From positions 1-64,000 of the forward strand of contig PLWZ01000057.1 of NCBI GenBank assembly GCA_003151235.1: a stretch of DNA of 64,000 bases, read 5' to 3'. Below the pieces are notes generated by a model. It was given only the letters and a program-made list of their open reading frames with translations. It did no database searches and was not told the DNA's origin. Numbering within the stretch: position 1 is the first letter of the stretch; every line of letters begins with the position of its first letter. This document shows, one piece after another, positions 1-7,821 of the stretch. A program made the position numbers and the translations under genes. The stretch comes from Acidimicrobiaceae bacterium. Lineage in GTDB: Bacteria > Actinomycetota > Acidimicrobiia > Acidimicrobiales > RAAP-2.

Positions 1-150
1 CCGGGTAGGACCGTCACCGTCTCCTCGCAAGAAGAGGCTGCCTGACCGTGGTGATGATTAGTGACGGTCCAGGTAACGGTTCGCTGTCCTACGGGGCAGC
101 TGGCCGGGGACCGCCGCACCACCAAGAAGACGGTGAACGCCTCTTGACGA
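1..150. other. Non-coding edge region with inverted repeats
   Basis: No gene is supported here. The stretch lies downstream of the minus-strand dgt gene and is cut by the window edge. GGACCGTCAC at 8-17 pairs perfectly with GTGACGGTCC at 61-70, and GTAGGA at 5-10 pairs with TCCTAC at 87-92. The two pairings share bases 8-10, so they are mutually exclusive. A short CAAGA/TCTTG pair (123-127 and 142-146) sits next to the dgt stop. This could be part of a structured RNA or a terminator region; no T-tract is seen and the identity is unknown. Confidence 0.3.
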
Positions 151-1383
151 TCAGGCCTCGATGGCCTTCGGGAGCTTCGCCGGGTCCCAGCCGAGCAGCG
201 CGACGGCCTGACGGCACGCGAAACGGTCGGTCATGCCGGCGACGTATCCGACCGCGGCGCGCAGGGCATCGTCCGCGCCGCCCGTGTGGCCTCCGGCGTC
301 CCTGAACGAGGGGATCGCGTTCGGTCGGTCGGCAAAGTGTTCGACCAGTGCACGGAGGACCGCGACCACGGCCTGGCCCTGGCTGACCGACGCGTCACGC
401 AGGTAGATGTGCTCGTAGTTGATTTCCCGGAAGCGGGCCAGCGTCTCGGCCGTCGCGTCGTCCATGGCCACCCGGCCCGAGGTGACCGTCGTCTGGACCA
501 ACGCGTCGATGAAGGTGCCGAGCTGCTCGCCGCGAGTGGTCCCGCAGTGCTCGGCGATCGGCCCGGTCAAGACCTCCGGGCTCACGATGCCGGTCCGGAC
601 CGCGTCCTCCCAGTCGTGGCAGACGTACGCGATCCGGTCGGCCCAGCTGACCACCTCCCCCTCGCAGGTCGCAGGGGCGGGCCGGGACCAGCTGTGGTTG
701 GCGACGCCGTCGAGGGTCGGCGTGCACAGGTTCAACGAGGCCAGCGACACCTCGGCGCCCCAGCGCGCATGGTCAAAACCCTCGGTGAGGAAGGGGGCGA
801 GCGCGTCCTCGCTCGCGTGGCCACCCGGTCCGTGGCCGCAGTCGTGCCCGAGCGCGATCGCCTCGGTCAGCGCAACGTTCAACCCGCACGCGCGGGCCAC
901 GCTGCCCGCCACCTGGGCCACCTCGAGGGCGTGGGTGAGCCGGGTCCGGAGGTGGTCGTCGGGGAAGATGAACACCTGGGTCTTGCCGGCCAGCCTGCGG
1001 AACGCGGCGGAGTGGAGGATCCGGTCGCGGTCCCGCTCGAAGCAGGTCCGCCACTGGTCGGGCTGTTCGGGCCTCGCCCGGTTGCCGGCCCCGATCGCAC
1101 GGGTCGCACCGCCGACCAGGGTCGCGTCCTCCGAGCGCTCTCGCCATTCCCGTCCAAACACGCCGGAAGAACGGCCACCCGGCGTCGGAGCGTTCGCTGC
1201 GGGCACGCCGAGATGGGCTCCGGAGTCGGAATGGGCCACCCGGAGGCCGCCGGCGTCGTGGCCGCTGCCGTCGCCCGTGCCGGTTTCGCCCGGTCCGGGC
1301 GGGAACCCCGACATGGTCGAGGCCCACCGCGCCGTGCGTTCGGTCTCGTGTCGTGGGCGATCGGATGCGCTGTCCATGGCCAT
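151..1383 (-). CDS. dgt: dGTPase-like HD-domain nucleotide triphosphohydrolase
   Basis: Deoxyguanosinetriphosphate triphosphohydrolase-like protein, a soluble metal-dependent enzyme that releases triphosphate from dNTPs. The conserved part begins near a RDRDRILHSAAFRRL block and carries the HD signature: His in LTHALEVAQ, then GHDCGHGPGGH, and a later Asp in WADRIAYVCHD. About 80-100 N-terminal residues before the core are Gly/Pro/Ser-rich and look unconserved, so the start is uncertain. ATG at 1383 is chosen; GTG at 1431 and ATG at 1314 are alternatives. It is divergent from the DUF3107 gene. In many actinobacteria dgt lies next to dnaG; the downstream side is outside the window. The family call is firm, the exact substrate is not. 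Confidence 0.9.
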   Translation of the reverse strand: MAMDSASDRPRHETERTARWASTMSGFPPGPGETGTGDGSGHDAGGLRVAHSDSGAHLGVPAANAPTPGGRSSGVFGREWRERSEDATLVGGATRAIGAGNRARPEQPDQWRTCFERDRDRILHSAAFRRLAGKTQVFIFPDDHLRTRLTHALEVAQVAGSVARACGLNVALTEAIALGHDCGHGPGGHASEDALAPFLTEGFDHARWGAEVSLASLNLCTPTLDGVANHSWSRPAPATCEGEVVSWADRIAYVCHDWEDAVRTGIVSPEVLTGPIAEHCGTTRGEQLGTFIDALVQTTVTSGRVAMDDATAETLARFREINYEHIYLRDASVSQGQAVVAVLRALVEHFADRPNAIPSFRDAGGHTGGADDALRAAVGYVAGMTDRFACRQAVALLGWDPAKLPKAIEA

Positions 1384-1640
1384 CAGTGTGCCCGAGGGTG
1401 GTAACGGGTGGTGCGTTAGCTTGAAACCCACTCAGCGTTACACCGTGGCCATAGGTTCAGCCCGTGTCCCGCAGCCGAACCTACAAAGTTCGTGCTTCAG
1501 CCGACGAGCCGGCAACTGGCTGCGTAGGGTTGAACTAACCCACCACCCAGTAACGTCGAATGCGGACGTCGGCCCGGCTTGAGGCCCGGCACGGCGGCGG
1601 GACGACCACCCGCGAGACCAACCGAGAGAGGAGTTCGCAG
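1384..1640. promoter_or_regulatory. Divergent intergenic region, two small hairpins
   Basis: Region between dgt and the DUF3107 gene that must hold both promoters. TAGGTTC at 1452-1458 pairs with GAACCTA at 1477-1483 over an 18-base loop, and GGGTT at 1527-1531 pairs with AACCC at 1537-1541. The second hairpin belongs to a 24-base motif (1527-1550) that resembles one at 21943-21967. No convincing -35/-10 pair can be named. Confidence 0.35.
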
Positions 1641-1874
1641 GTGGAAGTGCGAATCGGGATCGTCCAGACCCCCAAGGAGCTCGAGGTTGACCTGGGTGAG
1701 GGGGCCGACCGGGACACCGTGTTGAAGGACATCGAAGCGTCGCTCGAGCGGGGCGGCGTCCTGTGGTTGACCGACCGCCGGGGCCGTCGTGTCGCCATAC
1801 CGACCACCCAGGTCGCCTACGTCGAGGTTGGGGCTCCGTCCAACGAGCGCAGGGTGGGGTTCGGCGCCCCCTGA
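1641..1874 (+). CDS. DUF3107 family protein
   Basis: Small (77 aa) soluble protein of the actinobacterial DUF3107 family (mycobacterial TB9.4 type), function unknown. The GTG at 1641 is chosen because a purine-rich GAGAGAGGAG lies 8 bases upstream and the product then starts with the family-typical VRIGIVQTPKEL segment, followed by a block ending in a basic RRGRRVAIP stretch. Its 3' end overlaps the annotated start of the downstream ArsA-like ATPase in another frame, which suggests translational coupling. Confidence 0.85.
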   Translation: MEVRIGIVQTPKELEVDLGEGADRDTVLKDIEASLERGGVLWLTDRRGRRVAIPTTQVAYVEVGAPSNERRVGFGAP

Positions 1875-2871
1875 TCAGCCGCTGAGCGAACCCGCCACGG
1901 CGATCGAGGCGGCCGGCGCGCTCGGTCCCGATCTGCTCGGGCGAAAGCTCCTGTTCGTCACCGGCAAGGGCGGGACCGGCAAGACGACGGTGACCGCAGC
2001 GCTGGCCCAGCTGGCCGCGCAGCGGGGCAAGCGGGTGCTCGCCTGCGACATCGATGCCACCGGGGGACTGGCGGCGATGTTCGAGGCGGCCCCGAGCGGT
2101 TTCGAGCCGACCCAGGTCGCGCCCTCGATCTCGGTGATGTCGATGGACACCGAGGCATCGCTGCGCGAGTACCTGAAGATCCAGCTTCGGATCCCGCTCG
2201 CCGGACGGATCGGGCCGCTGGCCAAGGTGTTCGACTTCGTCGCGACGGCGGCGCCGGGCGTGCGGGAGATCCTGACCGTCGGGAAGCTCTGCTGGGAGGT
2301 GAGCCAGGGCCACTTCGACCTGGTGGTGGTCGACGCGCCGGCGTCCGGCCACGTCGTCAGCCAGCTCGGCGCGCCCCAGGCGATGAACGACCTGGTCAAG
2401 GTCGGGCAGATCCGGACCCAGACCGACTGGATGCTCGACATCCTGTCGGACCCCGCACAGACCGGCGTCGTCGCCGTGACGACGCCCGAGGAGATGCCGG
2501 TCAGCGAGACACTCGAGCTGGCGGCGAGGATCGCCGAGGAGACCACTGCCCAGCTCGCCGCGGTCGTCGTCAACCGGGTCCTCCCGGAGCTCTTCAGCAC
2601 CCCCGAGGAGGAGGTGTTCGAACGGCTGCGCGAGCCGGAGCTCTCGGGCACGATCAGCGACGCCGTAGGCGGTGACGTCGGCCCCGTGCTCGAGGCGGCG
2701 CGCCTCGCCGTGACCATGCGCCGCTCGAGGGCGGTGCATCTGCGGGTTCTCCAGGAGCGCCTCGACCCACGGGTGCCGGTGCTCCTGGTTCCGTACATCT
2801 TCACGAGGGTCGGGGGCCTGCGCAGCACCCGACAGGTCGCCTCGTCCCTCGCCGATGAGCTGGGCCTGTGA
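1789..2871 (+). CDS. ArsA/GET3-like ATPase, first of a pair
   Basis: Anion-transporter-type P-loop ATPase (ArsA/GET3 fold, SIMIBI class), probably cytosolic. The deviant Walker A GKGGTGKTT is at residues 59-67 counted from ATG 1789, followed by CDIDATGG and the switch-like VVDAPASGH. The first ~45 residues are not family-like and overlap DUF3107 in another frame, so the start is uncertain: ATG 1789, TTG 1828 and CTG 1882 (8 bases after the DUF3107 stop) are all possible. It is coupled to the second ATPase by a GTGA overlap. Paired ATPases of this kind are known in mycobacteria (Rv3679/Rv3680), where they form a heteromer next to a whiB gene. The substrate is unknown; arsenite transport is unlikely because no arsenic genes are nearby. 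Confidence 0.85.
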   Translation: MSPYRPPRSPTSRLGLRPTSAGWGSAPPDQPLSEPATAIEAAGALGPDLLGRKLLFVTGKGGTGKTTVTAALAQLAAQRGKRVLACDIDATGGLAAMFEAAPSGFEPTQVAPSISVMSMDTEASLREYLKIQLRIPLAGRIGPLAKVFDFVATAAPGVREILTVGKLCWEVSQGHFDLVVVDAPASGHVVSQLGAPQAMNDLVKVGQIRTQTDWMLDILSDPAQTGVVAVTTPEEMPVSETLELAARIAEETTAQLAAVVVNRVLPELFSTPEEEVFERLREPELSGTISDAVGGDVGPVLEAARLAVTMRRSRAVHLRVLQERLDPRVPVLLVPYIFTRVGGLRSTRQVASSLADELGL

Positions 2872-4028
2872 CAACTTGGCCCGACGCCCACGGCGGTTCG
2901 CTCGACCGCCTGCTCGCCTCGAAGGAGATCGCGGTCACCTGCGGTCCCGGCGGTGTGGGCAAGACCACGGTGGCGGCGGCGGCGGCGGCGATGGCGGCCT
3001 GCCACCACGGCGGTCGGGTCCTCGTTCTCACCGTCGACCCGGCCAAGCGGCTCGCCGACGCCCTTGGGTTGCAGGGCATCGGCAACACCGAGCACCGGAT
3101 CCCCGACGAGTTGTTCCGGGAGGCCGGGGTCACGCCGAGGGGAGAGCTGTGGGCGGCCATGCTCGACACCCAGGCCAGCTGGGACGCGCTCATCGAGCGT
3201 CACGCGCCCGACCGGCGGACGAGGGAACAGATCCTCGCCAACCCGCTCTATCGCAACCTCGCCGGCCGGTTCGTCCAGAGCCACGACTACATCGCCGTCG
3301 AGCGGCTCTTCGAGATCCACGCGACGGGCGCCTACGACCTGATCGTGGTGGACACGCCGCCGAGCCGCCATGCGCTCGACTTCCTCGACGCCCCGAAGAG
3401 GATGGCGGAGTTCTTCTCGAGCCGGCTCTTGCGCTGGCTGATCGTGCCGTATCGGTCGCGGCTCGTGAACTTCGCCTCGCGTCCGTTCTACCAAGTCGCC
3501 GACCGCGTGCTCGGCACGCAGTTCCTCGCCGACATCGCCGAATTCTTCATCCTGTTCCAGACGATGCACGCCGGCTTCGTCGAGCGCGCCGACGGTGTGG
3601 TGCGGCTGCTTTCCGACCGCCGGACGACCTTCCTCGTCGTCAGCACGCTCGAGAGCTCCCCGCTCGGGGAGGCCGAGCTCTTCGCCAGTGAGCTCGTCAA
3701 GCGCCACCTCCACCTCGGGGCGGTCGTCCTCAACCGGACCCTGCCGGACTACCTGCGCGACCCGCAGGCCGGGGCAGTCGCGCGGGCGCTCGGGGAGCGG
3801 GCCGAGGAGATAGCGGGCCGGCTGCCGACCGACCCGGCCCTCACCGTGCCCCTGCTCCGCGAGGTCGCGGAGAGCTTCATCAACTTCGGTCTCGTCGCCC
3901 GTCGGGAGGCCGAGCAGCGCGACGAGTTGGCCCCGACCCCCGATGTCCTCGCGAGCGCACCGGCCTTCGAGAACGACGTCTCGAACCTGGCCGGACTCCT
4001 CTCGCTCGGCGAGACGATCTGGGGTTAG
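2868..4028 (+). CDS. ArsA/GET3-like ATPase, second of a pair
   Basis: Second ArsA-like ATPase (386 aa), starting at GTG 2868 inside the stop codon of its partner. Its Walker A is GPGGVGKTT (residues 26-34): the signature lysine of the deviant Walker A is replaced by proline, while the catalytic GKTT is kept. TVDPAKRLADALG and VVDTPPSRHALDFLD follow as switch-like segments. The partner keeps the signature lysine, so the two subunits are probably not equivalent, as inferred for a heterodimer in which the sites contribute differently. The function of the pair is not established here. Confidence 0.88.
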   Translation: MTTWPDAHGGSLDRLLASKEIAVTCGPGGVGKTTVAAAAAAMAACHHGGRVLVLTVDPAKRLADALGLQGIGNTEHRIPDELFREAGVTPRGELWAAMLDTQASWDALIERHAPDRRTREQILANPLYRNLAGRFVQSHDYIAVERLFEIHATGAYDLIVVDTPPSRHALDFLDAPKRMAEFFSSRLLRWLIVPYRSRLVNFASRPFYQVADRVLGTQFLADIAEFFILFQTMHAGFVERADGVVRLLSDRRTTFLVVSTLESSPLGEAELFASELVKRHLHLGAVVLNRTLPDYLRDPQAGAVARALGERAEEIAGRLPTDPALTVPLLREVAESFINFGLVARREAEQRDELAPTPDVLASAPAFENDVSNLAGLLSLGETIWG

Positions 4029-4088
4029 GCATCCCGGGTAGTGGCTCAGTCTGCCCGAGCCACTCCCGCATCCCGGGCCCGGCAGCCC

Positions 4089-4094
4089 TACGAT
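4089..4094 (+). promoter_or_regulatory. -10-like TACGAT, leaderless spacing
   Basis: TACGAT lies 6 bases before a GTG at 4101. The same TAnnnT-to-start spacing recurs at many first genes in this window. The GTG it serves opens an 8-codon mini-ORF, not the PHP gene itself. Confidence 0.4.
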
Positions 4095-4100
4095 GCATCC

Positions 4101-4127
4101 GTGAGCTCGTCGGTCGCAGGGACCTGA
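4101..4127 (+). CDS. Possible leaderless 8-residue upstream ORF
   Basis: GTG at 4101 reads MSSSVAGT and stops at TGA 4125-4127, 14 bases before the PHP-domain gene. It is listed only because TACGAT is placed exactly as in leaderless genes of this window. It could be a translated leader or mean nothing; the peptide resembles nothing recognised. Confidence 0.2.
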   Translation: MSSSVAGT

Positions 4128-4141
4128 TCGAGCCGGACGTC

Positions 4142-5032
4142 GTGCTTGATTACCACCTCCATCTCTGGCCGCACGACCAGGCCGACGTCTCGCTCCAGCT
4201 CGAGCAGATCGCCGACTACTGCGACCGGGCCAATGCGGCCGGGGTCGTCGAGATCGCCCTCACCGAGCACTTCTTCCGCTTCGTCCAGTCCGAGCCGATC
4301 GTCGCGGGGCTCTTCGACGACGCCGATCCGGCCCTGCGCGCGTCGATGCGCGGTTACTGGGACCGCCACGCGCGCAACGACCTCGACCTGTACGTGGAGA
4401 CGGCGGTCGCGGCCAAAGAGGCCGGGCTCCCCGTCGTGGTCGGGCTCGAGGTCGACTTCTACCGGGGCCGGATGGACGCGGTCGGTCGACTGTTGGACGG
4501 CTACCCGTTCGACGTCCTGTTGGGCTCCGTGCATTGGATCGACGCGTGGCGGTTCGACGACTTCGACCCGTTGAGCATGGGGGAGTGGTCGACGCGGCAG
4601 GTCGACGCGTGCTGGGACGCCTATGCCGACGCGATCGACGAGCTGGCTGCGAGCGGCGCGTGCGACGTGCTCGCCCATCCCGACCTGATCAAGGTGGCCG
4701 GGCACGTGCCGGAGCGACCCGAGGAGTGGTGGGACCGGCTGGCCGAGGCCGCCGCGTCGAGTGGAATGGCCGCCGAGGTCTCCTCGGCCGGATGGGTGAA
4801 ACCGTGCAGCGAGCAGTACCCGGCGCGTGGGCTCCTCGACCGGCTGGTCGCGCGCGGCGTCGGGCTCACCACTGCGTCGGATGCCCACAACCTCGACCGG
4901 GTGGCCGACCGCGCCGACGACCTGCGCGCGCTGTTGTCGTCGGCCGGAGTCGACCAGCTGGTCGGCTTCGAGTCCCGCAAGCCGCGGGTGGTGCCCGTCG
5001 GTCCGGCCCCCGCGCCCGGGGAAGGGCGCTAG
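4142..5032 (+). CDS. PHP-domain histidinol-phosphatase-like phosphoesterase
   Basis: PHP-superfamily phosphoesterase (296 aa, HisK-type histidinol phosphatase family), a soluble metal-dependent hydrolase. Metal-ligand motifs appear in the usual order: HLH at residues 5-7, TEHFF, GLEVDFY, GSVHWID, AHPDLIK and a terminal SDAHNLD. The GTG at 4142 places the HxH at the extreme N-terminus as in the family. The histidine pathway role (histidinol phosphate to histidinol) is a family inference; no his genes are nearby and it lies in an apparent unit with the ArsA-like pair and a sensor kinase, so another phosphate ester is possible. The next gene starts 2 bases after its stop. Confidence 0.82.
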   Translation: MLDYHLHLWPHDQADVSLQLEQIADYCDRANAAGVVEIALTEHFFRFVQSEPIVAGLFDDADPALRASMRGYWDRHARNDLDLYVETAVAAKEAGLPVVVGLEVDFYRGRMDAVGRLLDGYPFDVLLGSVHWIDAWRFDDFDPLSMGEWSTRQVDACWDAYADAIDELAASGACDVLAHPDLIKVAGHVPERPEEWWDRLAEAAASSGMAAEVSSAGWVKPCSEQYPARGLLDRLVARGVGLTTASDAHNLDRVADRADDLRALLSSAGVDQLVGFESRKPRVVPVGPAPAPGEGR

Positions 5033-5034
5033 CC

Positions 5035-6567
5035 GTGGCGACCCCGGCGGAGCTGGCCCAGCTCCACGCCGTGCTCGAACCCGACGAGCTCCTGCACCTC
5101 CAGCGGTTGCTCGGCTCGTGGTCGCTCCTGGCCGACCTGTCCTTCTCCGACCTGGTGCTCGTGGTCCCGGTGTCGGGGCTCGAGGGCGGGCCCGGGGGGT
5201 TCCAGATGGTCGTGCTCGGCCAGATCCGGCCGAACAACCGCCCGACCCGGCTCAATCAGGACCTGGTCGGACAGTCGCCGTCAGAGGACGACTGGTCGAT
5301 CGTCTCGGAGGCGTTGCGCCGGGGCGAGCTCGTGCGCGGGGACATCGAGGGGATCTCCCCGGCCGGCCCCATCGCCTCGGAGGCCATACCCGTCCGCTTC
5401 GGGCACAAGGTGATCGGTGTGCTCGTCCGGATCGGTCGGGAAGAGGTGCGGCCGGCGACGAGCAGCTACGAGCGCACCTACCTCGACGCGTTCGACCGGC
5501 TGGCCGCCATGGTCTCCGAGTCAGCGTTCCCGTTCCCGGAGGCCGACGTCGGGACCGAGGAGGCACCCCGTGTCGGCGACGGGGTGGTCGTCGTCGACGA
5601 CGAGGGCCGCGTCGAGTTCGCGTCGCCGAACGCGATGAACGCGTTCCACCGGATGGGGGTGTACTCGCTGCCCGAGGGTCGCCGGTTCGTCGACCTGGGA
5701 GTCGAGGAGTCGGCTGTCGAGTGGGCCCTCACCACGGCCCGGCCGGTCGTCGAGGAGGTCGAGCGCCGACCCGACGTCATGGTGCTCGTGCACTGCATCC
5801 CGCTCGTGACCCACGGGTCGGTCACCGGCGCCGTGATCCTGCTCCGCGACGTCACCGACGTCCGACGCCTGGACCGGCTGCTGCTGTCCAAGGATGCCGC
5901 CATCCGCGAGGTCCACCACCGGGTGAAGAACAACCTCCAGACGATCTCCTCGCTCCTGCGCCTCCAGGCCCGGCGGGTGCCGGCCAAGGCGGGCCGAGAG
6001 GCGCTGCACGAGGCCGAGCGCCGTGTGCGGTCGATCGCGCTGGTGCACGAGATCTTGTCGCGGGAGCCCGGCGACCAGGTCTCCTTCGACGAGATCGTGG
6101 TGTCCTTGGTGCAGATGGCCAACGATTCGGTGGTGGGCCCGTCCAAGGTCGAGATCGGGGTGGAAGGGGATCTCGGCGACCTCCCGGCCGATGTCGCCAC
6201 GCCGCTCGCCGTGACCCTGGCCGAGCTGCTGCAGAACGCCGTCCAGCACGCGTTCGTGGTGGACCGGCGCCCGTTGCGGACGGGGCGACCGACCAAGCGC
6301 AAGGCCGCTGGCGTGAAGAACCAGGTGGGACGGGTGGGCGTGATGCTCGCCCACGACTCCGATCGCCTCGCGATCGAGGTGCGCGACGACGGGATCGGGC
6401 TGCCCAAGGGATTCGACATCGAGCGCACCAACAGCCTCGGGCTGTCGATCGTGCGCGACCTCGTGGTCAGTCAGCTCGACGGGTCGATCGAGATGCGCGG
6501 CGTGCCCAAGGTGGACGGCGGTGGCACGCTGGTGCGGATCGAGGTGCCGACGGGCCCGCGTCGATAG
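5035..6567 (+). CDS. pdtaS: PdtaS-like HWE/HisKA_2 sensor histidine kinase
   Basis: Cytosolic sensor kinase (510 aa) with no membrane segments. Residues 1-150 look like the PdtaS GAF-type domain, about 180-290 like a PAS domain ending in GAVILLRDVTDVRRLD, then HisKA_2 with HHRVKNNLQTISSLLRL (His294/295 is the phospho-acceptor region), and an HATPase with LLQNAVQHA, DDGIGLP and SLGLSIV. GTG 5035 is chosen because it lies 2 bases after the previous stop. It is convergent with whiB1, the same neighbourhood as mycobacterial pdtaS/whiB1 (Rv3220c/Rv3219). PdtaS phosphorylates the RNA-binding antiterminator PdtaR in mycobacteria; no pdtaR is in this window. A basic insert of about 25 residues separates the N box from the G1 box. 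Confidence 0.9.
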   Translation: MATPAELAQLHAVLEPDELLHLQRLLGSWSLLADLSFSDLVLVVPVSGLEGGPGGFQMVVLGQIRPNNRPTRLNQDLVGQSPSEDDWSIVSEALRRGELVRGDIEGISPAGPIASEAIPVRFGHKVIGVLVRIGREEVRPATSSYERTYLDAFDRLAAMVSESAFPFPEADVGTEEAPRVGDGVVVVDDEGRVEFASPNAMNAFHRMGVYSLPEGRRFVDLGVEESAVEWALTTARPVVEEVERRPDVMVLVHCIPLVTHGSVTGAVILLRDVTDVRRLDRLLLSKDAAIREVHHRVKNNLQTISSLLRLQARRVPAKAGREALHEAERRVRSIALVHEILSREPGDQVSFDEIVVSLVQMANDSVVGPSKVEIGVEGDLGDLPADVATPLAVTLAELLQNAVQHAFVVDRRPLRTGRPTKRKAAGVKNQVGRVGVMLAHDSDRLAIEVRDDGIGLPKGFDIERTNSLGLSIVRDLVVSQLDGSIEMRGVPKVDGGGTLVRIEVPTGPRR

Positions 6568-6585
6568 CGCGGGGTGGGCTGTGGG

Positions 6586-6876
6586 TCAGCCGGCCCGGCG
6601 GCGGGCGGCCAACCACGCCTTGCGGAGCTTGCGGCGCTCTTCCTCCGAGGTGCCGCCCCAGACGCCCGACTCCTGGTTCGTCGCGAGGGCGAAGTCCAAG
6701 CAGGGCTCCTGCACGGTGCACGCGTTGCACACCCGTTTGGCCGCGTCGATCTGGTCGACAGCCGGGCCCGTTGTCCCGATCGGGAAGAAGAGGTCGGGCA
6801 CCGTGTCGCGGCATGCCGCGAACCGTCGCCAGTCTTCCGCGTCCCATTCAACGGTGCGGTTCCACATCAGCGCCAT
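6586..6876 (-). CDS. whiB1: WhiB1-type iron-sulfur transcriptional regulator
   Basis: WhiB-family [4Fe-4S] regulator, 96 aa. Four cluster cysteines are at 22, 50, 53 and 59 (C-x27-C-x2-C-x5-C), followed by the GVWGG turn at 71-75 and a basic C-terminal tail that binds DNA. ATG 6876 is preceded by GGAGGA at a good distance on the minus strand. WhiB proteins bind the housekeeping sigma factor and respond to nitric oxide or redox state. Its position beside the PdtaS-like kinase supports whiB1 over other paralogues. Confidence 0.93.
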   Translation of the reverse strand: MALMWNRTVEWDAEDWRRFAACRDTVPDLFFPIGTTGPAVDQIDAAKRVCNACTVQEPCLDFALATNQESGVWGGTSEEERRKLRKAWLAARRRAG

Positions 6877-6926
6877 GACCAGGTCCTCCACCCGTTTGTG
6901 ATTCTTTTCACAAGTCCCGGCGGCCT

Positions 6927-6948
6927 CAACTCCCGCGAGGGGGAGTTG
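6927..6948. promoter_or_regulatory. 8-bp inverted repeat upstream of whiB1
   Basis: CAACTCCC at 6927-6934 and GGGAGTTG at 6941-6948 form a perfect inverted repeat with a 6-base spacer, 51-72 bases upstream of the whiB1 start and within the shared region with the divergent glycerophosphodiesterase gene. It may be an operator (WhiB1 autoregulation is known in mycobacteria) or an RNA hairpin; nothing in the sequence decides. Confidence 0.4.
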
Positions 6949-7073
6949 GAAGCAAGTGAAGGTTATCGGTGTGAACGAACGATGACAAGAGGGTTTTCGC
7001 AACGTTGCGGGCGCCCGAACGACCAGCGTGCGCGGTGTGGTAGGCCGTGCCCAATGCGCGTCGGATGGGTCCC

Positions 7074-7805
7074 ATGACAGCGGTCTTCGCCCACCGTGGC
7101 TGCACCGACGGCCACACCGAGAACAGCATCGAGGCCTTCCTCGAGGCACACCTGCGGGGGGCCGACGGCGTGGAGTTCGACGTCCGCCGGAGCGCCGACG
7201 GCGCCCTCGTGATCCACCACGACGCCCTGGTCGAGGGGATCGGGTTGATCAATGAGACCGCGGTCGCCGACCTCCCCGCCCATGTGGCCCTGTTCTCCGC
7301 GACCATCGAGGCCTGCGGTGGCATGCAGATGAACGTGGAGATCAAGAACAAGCCGGGCGACCCCGGGTATGACCCTACGGGGTCGCTCTCCCGGGAGGTC
7401 GCCGCCGAGCTGGTCGAGCACGGGCGACTGGACGGCGTGATCGTCTCCTCATTCGACCCCCCCACGATCGAGGCGGTGCGGGCCGCCGAGCCGGCTCTGC
7501 CGATCGGGTGGTTGCTGGAGGTGACGGCGAACCTGCCCAGGGCCACGGCCACCGCCCTCGACCGCCACTACCAGGCCCTTCACCCCTTCTTCGTGGCCGT
7601 GACCAGCGATTTTGTCGAGGCCTGCCACGCCGGCGGCCTGGCCGTCAACGTCTGGACCCCCAACGCTGACGCCCACATCGAGGCGATGCTGGATGCCGGT
7701 GTGGACGCCCTGATCACCGATCGCCTGAGCGCCGCATTGGACCTCGTCGCCCGCCGGGCGCAAGAAAGTGGCCGGGAGGCGAATGGCGGGCCCCACTCTG
7801 GGTAA
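7074..7805 (+). CDS. Glycerophosphodiester phosphodiesterase family protein
   Basis: GDPD-family TIM-barrel phosphodiesterase (243 aa from ATG 7074; GTG 7047 and ATG 7065 are in-frame alternatives). The general-acid/metal motifs are HRG (residues 7-9), TEN, VEFDVRRSADG and the second histidine in IHHD; the C-terminal NVWTPN and GVDALITD match the family. The N-terminus starts directly with the barrel and no signal peptide is seen, so it is probably cytosolic and acts on glycerophosphodiesters from phospholipid turnover. It is followed 16 bases later by etfB. Confidence 0.9.
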   Translation: MTAVFAHRGCTDGHTENSIEAFLEAHLRGADGVEFDVRRSADGALVIHHDALVEGIGLINETAVADLPAHVALFSATIEACGGMQMNVEIKNKPGDPGYDPTGSLSREVAAELVEHGRLDGVIVSSFDPPTIEAVRAAEPALPIGWLLEVTANLPRATATALDRHYQALHPFFVAVTSDFVEACHAGGLAVNVWTPNADAHIEAMLDAGVDALITDRLSAALDLVARRAQESGREANGGPHSG

Positions 7806-7821
7806 TGAACAATGAGCAATC

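Noticed and set aside
1789-4028. Arsenite efflux ATPase (arsA)
   Set aside because: No arsB, arsR or arsD nearby and the context matches the paired actinobacterial ATPases instead.
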